Source of the DNA: CAG-791 sp963655255
Lineage (GTDB): Bacteria; Bacillota; Clostridia; Lachnospirales; Lachnospiraceae
Direction: 5' to 3'
Assembly (NCBI GenBank): GCA_963655255.1
Contig: CAVKEB010000042.1
Span: 1 to 17,743 of the forward strand
DNA: 17,743 bases
The position numbers and the translations under genes are program-made. This document shows, piece by piece, positions 1 to 5,597 of this stretch. How positions within the stretch are numbered: the stretch's first letter is position 1; each line of letters opens with the position of its first letter. The notes beneath the pieces were generated by a model that saw only the letters and a program-made list of their open reading frames with translations, did no database searches and had not been told where the DNA came from.

Positions 1-203
1 CACGTTTGGGACCTCTTTTCTTGTTTTTACTTTCCTACAAAAACTTTACACTAGCCATGGCGGAGCGATCGGGAGACAATCTGACAGGAAAGTGCTTTCT
101 CATCCGTCAGATCCGGATAAATTAATCGCAGTCCGGTAAACCGGACGTGTGAATTCGTCAAAAAACAGCCAATAAAATTTATATAAAACATCGATTCAGC
201 CAA
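1..203. other. Non-coding stretch upstream of the HPr-like gene
   Basis: I see no credible gene here on either strand; the minus-strand open frames lack ribosome sites and recognisable motifs. Two small hairpins are visible. TCTGAC at 80-85 pairs with GTCAGA at 106-111, with GAAAG/CTTTC inside. GTCCGG at 131-136 pairs with CCGGAC at 141-146 around a TAAA loop. Neither is followed by a T-run on + or -, so neither is a standard terminator. The stretch after 150 is AT-rich and leads into the promoter at 204. Confidence 0.6.
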
Positions 204-231
204 TTTACATTTGAAAAAGTACCGCTATAAT
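204..231 (+). promoter_or_regulatory. Sigma-A type promoter for the HPr-like gene
   Basis: TTTACA (204-209) and TATAAT (226-231) are separated by 16 bp and lie in AT-rich DNA. Transcription would start near 238, giving a leader of about 105 nt before the ATG at 343. That leader can form a weak GTCCC (234-238)/GGGAC (253-257) pairing. Confidence 0.7.
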
Positions 232-342
232 AGGTCCCAGCATAGAGAGAGCGGGACACAAATGTCTTGCATATGTCACGAAAGCGTCGCAGAAAACCAG
301 ACAAAAAAGTGAGCAGACTCCCTGTGAGGAAGGAGGAATCCG

Positions 343-582
343 ATGAGAACAACCAGATACATTTATTTGAATGCAAAAGATGTTCAGAGCTTTGTACATG
401 CTGCAGAACACTGTGATTTTGATATTGATGTTGCCAATGACCGTTACGGACGCTATGTGGTGGATGCGAAATCATTTCTTGGTGTGATGGGCTTGGATTT
501 AAGAGGACGTCTTGCCGTGTCCTACAACGGCTATGACAAAGAGTTCGAGCGTTATCTGAACAGCAGGCAGATGGCTGTCTGA
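343..582 (+). CDS. HPr-domain protein lacking the catalytic histidine
   Basis: This is a 79-residue cytoplasmic protein. The start is set by AAGGAGG at 330-336, seven bases before the ATG. The second half carries the HPr regulatory-site pattern: V-D-A-K-S-F-L-G-V-M-G-L at residues 40-51 matches the K-S-x-x-G-V-M-x-L of Bacillus HPr and Crh around Ser46, so Ser44 here is the equivalent. The first half does not contain the G-x-H-A-R-P phosphorylation loop; a K-D pair near residues 12-13 stands where His15 should be. It therefore cannot act as an ordinary PTS phosphocarrier through that histidine. Family knowledge suggests a Crh-like regulatory role or a structural HPr-fold protein, but that is inference. 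It has its own promoter and terminator, so it is probably monocistronic. Confidence 0.85.
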   Translation: MRTTRYIYLNAKDVQSFVHAAEHCDFDIDVANDRYGRYVVDAKSFLGVMGLDLRGRLAVSYNGYDKEFERYLNSRQMAV

Positions 583-686
583 GAAACGCAGAGAACGTCT
601 GGGCTTGGAATCGGCATGGGAACACAAGAGAACACAGGCAAGGATGATCGGTTGAGATGATCAGTTGATCATCCGTTCCGGAAAGG

Positions 687-722
687 GCAGGAGGAAGACA
701 AGAGTCTTCTTCCTGCTTTTTT
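687..722 (+). terminator. Rho-independent terminator after the HPr-like gene
   Basis: A 13-bp stem, GCAGGAGGAAGAC (687-699) with GTCTTCTTCCTGC (704-716), is perfect except for one G-T wobble. The loop is AAGA and six T follow at 717-722. It closes the HPr-like transcript and shows that the helicase reading frame, which stays open back to 665, cannot start that far upstream. Confidence 0.92.
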
Positions 723-934
723 CGCGCCGACATCTATTGGAAGTCAGCGGCTGCGATCTTTCATGCCGCAGGGGGATGTCAGGACTGTCCGGCTGGTGCA
801 GCGGCCGCGGCGTTGCCAGCTTTGGGGCCGCAGGGAGAATCTGTCAGCCGGACCGGGGAAAACGAAGAAGACGGCATCGAAAGAATGTTCGGGAAATCTG
901 CGGAAGAAAAGGAGCGTGTGGTAGAATAGCAGGT
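723..934. other. Non-coding gap before the helicase
   Basis: Together with 583-686 this forms a stretch of about 350 bases whose only clear content is the terminator at 687-722. The region 583-680 also has overlapping GATGATC/GATCATC repeats (642-649, 656-662, 667-674) that can pair. From 723 to 918 the DNA is GC-rich; an in-frame ATG at 776 has its only purine run directly against it and encodes nothing resembling the helicase N-terminus. I see no RNA gene. Confidence 0.55.
919..927 (+). promoter_or_regulatory. Possible extended -10 element of the helicase gene
   Basis: TG at 919-920, one base, then TAGAAT at 922-927 matches an extended -10. No good -35 is visible 16-18 bp upstream. The expected start point, about seven bases downstream, falls on or beside the A of the ATG at 935, which would give a leaderless mRNA. 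Confidence 0.35.
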
Positions 935-3457
935 ATGAGTGCAATCGAAATTTCCGTGCGCGGCCTGGTGGAATTCCTCCTTCGCTGCGGCGATCTGGAC
1001 AACCGAACAGGGGGAAGTACAGAGGACGCGATGCTCGCAGGCTCCCGCATGCATCGGAAGCTTCAGGATGCGGCGGAGGGAGACTATCAGCCTGAGGTTC
1101 CGCTGGAGGGAATCTGGGAATATCCGGGAGAGGATCTTTCCGTGCACGTACAGGGGCGCGCTGACGGAATCTATCAGGGAACCAACCCGGGAGAAACCGA
1201 ATCACTCTGGACGATTGACGAGATTAAAACCACGTACCGGCAGCTCCGGAGCATTCGGGAGCCGGAGAAGGTCCATCTGGCACAGGCCAAATGCTACGCC
1301 TGGTTTTACGCGAGCCAGAATCATCTGGAAAAGGTCTGCGTGCGCATGACCTACTGCAATCTGCAGACGGAGGGAATCCGGCGGTTTTACGAGATGAACA
1401 CACGGGAAGAGCTGGAAGCGTGGTACCGGGACCTGATGGAGCAGTACCACCCGTGGGCGAAGTTTGCGGCAGACTGGAAGAAGACAAGAAATGAATCCAT
1501 CCGGGCACTGGAATTCCCGTTTCCGTACCGGAAGGGACAGCGGGAACTCGCGGCGAATGTCTACCGGACCATCGTGCACGGCAGGAAGCTCTTCCTGGAG
1601 GCACCGACCGGAACGGGCAAAACGGTCACGACGCTTTTCCCTTCCATCAAGGCGATCGGAGAGGAGAAAGCGGATCGGATCTTCTATCTGACGGCGAAGA
1701 CCGTGACCGGGGCGGCCGCTGAGAAAGCGGTGAGGCAGATGCGGGAGAAAGGACTTCGGATGAAAAGCGTTCTCCTGACGGCCCGGGAGAAGGTGTGCGT
1801 TCTGGAAAAACCGGACTGCAATCCGGAGAGCTGTCATCGGGCGAAGGGGCATTTTGACCGGATCAATGAGGCTATTTATGCGCTGCTGACCCATGAGGAG
1901 AGTTTCTCACGGGAGAACATCGCGGAATATGCGGAACAATATCAGGTCTGCCCGTTTGAAATGGCACTGGATATGAGCCTGTTCGCGGACGTGGTGATTG
2001 GAGACTACAATTATCTGTTCGATCCGCACGCGTACCTGCGGCGCTTTTTCGCCGGGGGCGGTGCCGGAAAGGGGCAGTTTCTCTTCCTGATCGATGAGGC
2101 CCACAATCTAGTGGATCGCGGGCGGGAGATGTACAGCGCATCGCTTGTCCGGGAAGAGGTCCTGGAGATGCGCCGCAAGGTCAAAGACCTGTGGCCGAAG
2201 CTCTACACGAAGATCGGAAGAATCAGCCGGGAAATGCTGGCAATCGGGAGAGAAACCTCCGGATGCAGGATGTTAGAGAGCGTGGACCGTCTGGCTGGAC
2301 TGGTGACGGACGCGGATCTGGAACTGAGCGGAATCCTCGGAGAGGAACGGATCGCGGATCAGTCAGGGCGGGGCGGGAAGGATCCGGACCGGAAGAAAAA
2401 AAAGGAGCTTCGCCCGGAGCTGCTGGATTTTTATTTCAAAATCGATCATTTTGCCTCCATTTATTCGACGATGGATGAGCGTTATGTGTGCTATGCACAG
2501 ATGCCGGGCAGCAGCACAGGTGAAATCAGGGGAACCGTCTCTGGAAGCGGAAATCGGGCGGCAGAACATCAGGCCCCAGGGATCACCGCCGAAAACGGGA
2601 AACGGAGGGCCGGGAATGTCCGGGTGCGGCTTTTCTGCGTGGATCCGGGGAGGCGCCTCCGGGAGTGTATGGAGAAGGGAAGGGCCTCGATCCTTTTCTC
2701 TGCGACAATGCTGCCGATTACCTATTATAAAAGCCTGCTCGGCGGAACCGAAGAGGACTATGAAATTTACGCGCAGTCGGTGTTCGATCCGGAAAAGCGG
2801 GGGCTGTATCTGGTAAAGGATCTGACCAGCCGCTACCAGTACCGGACGCCGGACACATTTGAACGGCTGGCTGACTGCATCGCCGGGGTGATTTCGCAGA
2901 GAAACGGCAACTATATGGTATTCTTCCCTTCCTATGCGTTTCTGAATCAGGTGGCGGACCGGTTCGAGCTCCGCTACGGGCAGACCTGCACGGTGATCCG
3001 GCAGAGGAGCGCCATGCAGGAAGAGGAGAGACAGGCGTTCCTGCGGCGGTTCGATGAGATTTACGACGACAGGACACTCCTTGGCTTCTGTGTGATGGGC
3101 GGGATTTTCAGTGAGGGCATTGATCTGAAAAATGATTCGCTGATCGGTGTTATGATTGTGGGAACCGGGATTCCGCAGATATGTACGGAGCGGGAGCTTT
3201 TGAAGAATTATTTTGATGCAAGGGGGGAGAACGGATATGACTACGCGTACCGTTTTCCCGGAATGAACAAGGTGCAGCAGGCGGCCGGACGGGTGATCCG
3301 GACCAGCGAAGATGTCGGAATCGTGGTCCTGATTGATGACCGGTTTCTCACGCCGGCGTGCAGGAGGCTGTTCCCCGCGGAATGGTCGAACGCGCAGATC
3401 ACGGACAGCCGGGAGGTCGGAAAGCTGGCGGAGAAGTTCTGGAATGAGTGGCTGTGA
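935..3457 (+). CDS. DinG/Rad3-family ATP-dependent DNA helicase with PD-(D/E)XK nuclease-like N-domain
   Basis: This 840-residue protein is probably a 5'-3' DNA repair helicase. The N-terminal third has nuclease-superfamily signs: G-R-A-D at 74-77, D-E-I-K at 95-98 and Q-x-x-x-Y at 117-121, as in Cas4/RecB-type domains. The helicase part has Walker A A-P-T-G-T-G-K-T at 223-230, the DEAH box at 387-390 and motif VI Q-x-A-G-R-x-I-R at 782-789. Cys288, Cys295, Cys300 and Cys339 lie between motifs I and II, where XPD/DinG proteins bind a 4Fe-4S cluster. I chose the ATG at 935 because M-S-A-I-E-I-S-V-R is where the recognisable domain begins and a terminator interrupts the frame upstream. No convincing Shine-Dalgarno precedes it. 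The gene stands alone, so the sequence gives no specific pathway partner. Confidence 0.88.
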   Translation: MSAIEISVRGLVEFLLRCGDLDNRTGGSTEDAMLAGSRMHRKLQDAAEGDYQPEVPLEGIWEYPGEDLSVHVQGRADGIYQGTNPGETESLWTIDEIKTTYRQLRSIREPEKVHLAQAKCYAWFYASQNHLEKVCVRMTYCNLQTEGIRRFYEMNTREELEAWYRDLMEQYHPWAKFAADWKKTRNESIRALEFPFPYRKGQRELAANVYRTIVHGRKLFLEAPTGTGKTVTTLFPSIKAIGEEKADRIFYLTAKTVTGAAAEKAVRQMREKGLRMKSVLLTAREKVCVLEKPDCNPESCHRAKGHFDRINEAIYALLTHEESFSRENIAEYAEQYQVCPFEMALDMSLFADVVIGDYNYLFDPHAYLRRFFAGGGAGKGQFLFLIDEAHNLVDRGREMYSASLVREEVLEMRRKVKDLWPKLYTKIGRISREMLAIGRETSGCRMLESVDRLAGLVTDADLELSGILGEERIADQSGRGGKDPDRKKKKELRPELLDFYFKIDHFASIYSTMDERYVCYAQMPGSSTGEIRGTVSGSGNRAAEHQAPGITAENGKRRAGNVRVRLFCVDPGRRLRECMEKGRASILFSATMLPITYYKSLLGGTEEDYEIYAQSVFDPEKRGLYLVKDLTSRYQYRTPDTFERLADCIAGVISQRNGNYMVFFPSYAFLNQVADRFELRYGQTCTVIRQRSAMQEEERQAFLRRFDEIYDDRTLLGFCVMGGIFSEGIDLKNDSLIGVMIVGTGIPQICTERELLKNYFDARGENGYDYAYRFPGMNKVQQAAGRVIRTSEDVGIVVLIDDRFLTPACRRLFPAEWSNAQITDSREVGKLAEKFWNEWL

Positions 3458-3688
3458 ATTGTCAAAATACATAGAGAATAGAACAATATTTCAAAACGGG
3501 AAAACAGAGGAAAAATCCTCGTAAATTGTGGATAACTATGTGGAAAACGTGGATTGTTCGCAAAATAAAGATTGAAACAACGGCAAACAAGAGAAGAAAT
3601 AGACAGAAAACAATGTGCCGCAGAAGGCTGGAAAATCTGTGAGATTCGTGACGGAAGGCAGCAGGCGATGCGGAGAATGGAGACGACA
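3458..3688. other. Helicase-GH13 intergenic region with a DnaA-box match
   Basis: The gap is AT-rich. TGTGGATAA at 3527-3535 is a perfect reverse-strand match to the DnaA box TTATCCACA, and TGTGGAAAA at 3539-3547 is a degenerate neighbour. A weak GAGGA/TCCTC hairpin lies near 3507-3520 without a T-run. A poor promoter-like pair, TTGTCA at 3459 and AACAAT at 3482, is possible. Nothing suggests a gene. Confidence 0.4.
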
Positions 3689-4999
3689 ATGTGGGCTGAA
3701 GAGAGTGTGGTGTATCAGATTTATCCGCTGGGAATGTGCGGAGCACCTTTTGAAAATGACGGGAAACAGGAGCACCGGATTCTTCAGGTGCTGGATTGGA
3801 TTCCGCACCTGAAGAAACTCGGTGTGACGGCGGTTTTGTTCAATCCGCTCTTTGAATCGGATACACACGGCTATAACACGAGGGACTACCGGAAGGTGGA
3901 CGTGCGGCTGGGAACCAATGAGGATTTCAAAAGGGTCTGCGATGCCCTTCATGAGTCGGGCATCCGGATTTTTCTGGACGGCGTATTCAACCACGCGGGG
4001 AGAGGCTTCGGGCCGTTTCAGGATGTTCTTCAGAAGAGATGGGAGAGTCCGTACAAGGACTGGTTTTATCTGAATTTCGACGGGAATGACGCTTACAATG
4101 ATGGCCTCTGGTACGAAGGCTGGGAAGGCAACTACGATCTGGTGAAGCTCAATCTCGACAACGAAGCCGTGAAGAATTACCTTCTGGAGAGCGTCGGGAT
4201 GTGGATCGATGAGTTCGGCATTGACGGACTGCGCCTGGATGTGGCGTATATGCTGAACCGGAATTTCCTGAAGACTCTTCGCTGGTATGTGGATCGGAAA
4301 AAACCGGAGTTCTATCTTATCGGCGAAATTCTCGGCGGCGACTACAAGCAGATCGTCAATCTGGAAATGTGCAGCAGCGCAACCAATTATGAGTGCTGCA
4401 AGGGCCTGTGGTCGAGCTTCAACAGCATGAACCTGTTCGAGATCAATCATTCGCTGATGCGGCAGTTCGGCCAGGAACCGTGGTGCCTGTACCGCGGCAT
4501 GCATCTTCTGAGCTTCGTGGACAATCACGACATCACGAGGGTGGCCTCGATTCTGAACAACCCTTCGCATCTGCCGCTCATCTACGCGCTGATGTTCGGG
4601 ATGCCGGGCATTCCCTGCATCTATTATGGAAGCGAATGGGGCGTGAAGGGCAGAAAGGAGGACGGTGATCCGTGCCTTCGCCCTGCCATTGAGAAGCCGG
4701 AATGGAATGAGCTCACGGACTGGATTGTGAAGCTCTCTGCCGCGAAAAAGTCATCTGAGGCGCTCTGTTACGGTGATTTCCGGAGCGTCCTTCTGACGAA
4801 CCGGCAGTGCATTTTCGAGAGAAAAAGCGAAAACGAGCGGGTTCTCGTTGCAGTCAACGCGGATGCGGAGCCGTTTACGGCTCATTTCGATGCGGGCTGC
4901 GGACAGGCAGAGGATCTGATCACCGGGCAGATGCATGACTTCGGGGGAGGAAGTGTCCTGCCGGCTTACAGCGCCGCGTTCTGGAAGTGTGAAAGATAA
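3689..4999 (+). CDS. GH13 alpha-amylase-family glycoside hydrolase (cytoplasmic)
   Basis: A 436-residue (beta/alpha)8 enzyme expected to cut alpha-glucosidic bonds in maltodextrin-like substrates by the retaining mechanism. The family regions are visible: region I D-G-V-F-N-H at 97-102, region II G-L-R-L-D with nucleophile Asp184, region III G-E-I-L with acid/base Glu213, and region IV D-N-H-D at 278-281. There is no signal peptide and no N-terminal starch-binding or neopullulanase-type domain, so it is a short intracellular form. The frame opens at 3572. I prefer the ATG at 3689 because M-W-A-E-E-S-V-V-Y-Q-I-Y-P matches the usual GH13 beginning and GGAG at 3679-3682 is well spaced; ATG at 3668 and 3677 are alternatives. 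No sugar transporter adjoins it, so the exact substrate is unknown. Confidence 0.9.
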   Translation: MWAEESVVYQIYPLGMCGAPFENDGKQEHRILQVLDWIPHLKKLGVTAVLFNPLFESDTHGYNTRDYRKVDVRLGTNEDFKRVCDALHESGIRIFLDGVFNHAGRGFGPFQDVLQKRWESPYKDWFYLNFDGNDAYNDGLWYEGWEGNYDLVKLNLDNEAVKNYLLESVGMWIDEFGIDGLRLDVAYMLNRNFLKTLRWYVDRKKPEFYLIGEILGGDYKQIVNLEMCSSATNYECCKGLWSSFNSMNLFEINHSLMRQFGQEPWCLYRGMHLLSFVDNHDITRVASILNNPSHLPLIYALMFGMPGIPCIYYGSEWGVKGRKEDGDPCLRPAIEKPEWNELTDWIVKLSAAKKSSEALCYGDFRSVLLTNRQCIFERKSENERVLVAVNADAEPFTAHFDAGCGQAEDLITGQMHDFGGGSVLPAYSAAFWKCER

Positions 5000-5035
5000 T
5001 GTCTGCAGGCAGGCGAGAGGATTATCCGGAATAAC

Positions 5036-5087
5036 TTCAGCACGGCACATCTCGAATTTCCTTACGGAAATTCGGGCTGGTGCTGAA
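5036..5087. repeat. Long two-part inverted repeat after the GH13 gene
   Basis: An outer stem TTCAGCAC (5036-5043)/GTGCTGAA (5080-5087) encloses a perfect 9-bp hairpin, CGAATTTCC (5053-5061)/GGAAATTCG (5066-5074) with loop TTAC. No T-run follows on either strand, so it is not a textbook terminator. It may limit read-through or protect the 3' end of the GH13 mRNA. Confidence 0.6.
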
Positions 5088-5104
5088 CAAATACAAAAAC
5101 AGGG

Positions 5105-5133
5105 TTGACAGGATCCGGAGATAGGAGTATTAT
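5105..5133 (+). promoter_or_regulatory. P1: near-consensus promoter of the metNIQ leader
   Basis: TTGACA (5105-5110), a 17-bp spacer, then TATTAT (5128-5133). This is one of the best sigma-A matches in the window. Start near 5140 gives a leader of about 60 nt before the Met/Cys-rich ORF at 5201. Confidence 0.8.
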
Positions 5134-5134
5134 C

Positions 5135-5151
5135 CCGACTAAACAAGTAGG
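5135..5151 (+). promoter_or_regulatory. Candidate repressor operator at the P1 start site
   Basis: An imperfect inverted repeat, CC-N-ACT (5135-5140), five bases, AGT-N-GG (5146-5151), begins directly after the P1 -10 and spans the expected start point. That position suits a repressor. Rrf2-family regulators (CymR/IscR type) control sulfur genes in Firmicutes and bind short AT-centred dyads of this kind. The assignment to that family is inference. Confidence 0.4.
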
Positions 5152-5200
5152 AAATAGAAATAAAAAGACAGCAGAAATTCTCAGGAAAGGAACGACGAAG

Positions 5201-5290
5201 ATGCGGACCAGAGCAGACAGAAACTTCACGGCGATGATGCGAATGATGTGCTGCTCCATGGTCATGTGCATGGCCCATGGGGCCCTTTAG
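5201..5290 (+). CDS. Met/Cys-rich 29-residue leader peptide (putative attenuator)
   Basis: The ATG at 5201 follows AGGA at 5188-5191 with a nine-base gap. The peptide begins M-R-T-R-A-D-R-N-F-T-A and then runs M-M-R-M-M-C-C-S-M-V-M-C-M before ending A-H-G-A-L. Of codons 12-24, seven are Met and three are Cys. It lies downstream of a strong promoter, upstream of a perfect terminator, and ahead of a methionine importer operon: the layout of a translation-sensing leader. ATGTGCA at 5264-5270, inside the ORF, can pair with TGCACAT at 5352-5358 in the 5' arm of the terminator, so it could serve as antiterminator. Stalling on Met or Cys codons would leave it free; full translation would mask it. 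It could also be a real small protein, but its composition argues for a sensor. Confidence 0.62.
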   Translation: MRTRADRNFTAMMRMMCCSMVMCMAHGAL

Positions 5291-5315
5291 TGTGCATCTT
5301 CTCGCCTGATTTTCT

Positions 5316-5343
5316 TTGACAGATAAGTCCGGACAGGTATAAT
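5316..5343 (+). promoter_or_regulatory. P2: promoter directly upstream of the leader terminator
   Basis: TTGACA (5316-5321), a 16-bp spacer and perfect TATAAT (5338-5343). Start near 5350 would fall inside the 5' arm of the terminator stem (5346-5356), so P2 transcripts would lack about the first four stem bases and carry a shortened hairpin. Confidence 0.65.
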
Positions 5344-5345
5344 GG

Positions 5346-5375
5346 GGCAGGTGCACATCGTGCACCTGCCTTTTT
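5346..5375 (+). terminator. Leader terminator/attenuator before metNIQ
   Basis: A perfect 11-bp stem, GGCAGGTGCAC (5346-5356) and GTGCACCTGCC (5360-5370), has loop ATC and five T at 5371-5375. It should strongly stop P1 transcripts unless the antiterminator pairing within the Met/Cys ORF competes. It lies about 220 bp before metN. Confidence 0.85.
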
Positions 5376-5484
5376 CCATTTTCAGATGATACGGAGTTGT
5401 CCCTCTGCTTCGATGATCTGCGGAGCCAGTTCAGAGGGATGGACGGAATCAGGCAGTCACAGAACCATTTTCAGAGAGGGGTAG

Positions 5485-5592
5485 GTTTGAAAGTGACATC
5501 GATCTGTCACTTTCAAACGGCAGCATCGGTGCTGACGCACCAGCTGCCGCATTCGGCAAAACCGCCTTTGCGGATTTTGCCTCAGCGAGGTA
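5485..5592 (+). repeat. 108-bp three-hairpin element, copy 1 (metN leader)
   Basis: Hairpin I is a perfect 14-bp inverted repeat: GTTTGAAAGTGACA (5485-5498), loop TCGATC, TGTCACTTTCAAAC (5505-5518). Hairpin II is GCAGC (5520-5524)/GCTGC (5543-5547) enclosing GGTGC (5528-5532)/GCACC (5537-5541) with loop TGAC. Hairpin III is GGCAAAACCGC (5555-5565), loop CTTT, GCGG (5570-5573), a bulged A, TTTTGCC (5575-5581). The final GAGG (5587-5590) is the only Shine-Dalgarno for the metN ATG at 5598. A second copy lies at 8645-8752, 100 of 108 bases identical. I do not recognise it as a named riboswitch or IS; there is no SAM-I or T-box signature. Confidence 0.8.
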
Positions 5593-5597
5593 TTAAC

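Noticed and set aside
665..934. N-terminal extension of the helicase to 665
   Set aside because: It would run through the terminator at 687-722 and encodes low-complexity Arg/Gly-rich sequence with no helicase-family resemblance.
3536..4570. Long minus-strand open frame opposite the GH13 gene (others at 2363-3472, 6602-7708, 7545-8501, 9282-10406)
   Set aside because: They mirror well-supported + strand genes, have no ribosome sites or recognisable domains, and arise from codon bias of the real genes.
5397..5597. N-terminal extension of metN
   Set aside because: The extension is the structured 108-bp element, which also occurs before a non-homologous gene; MetN proteins start at M-S-I-I-E-V.
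5140..5597. SAM-I riboswitch or T-box in the metNIQ leader
   Set aside because: I could not find the conserved SAM-I core or a T-box TGGNACCGCG-like sequence; the visible signals are a leader ORF, a terminator and the three-hairpin element.
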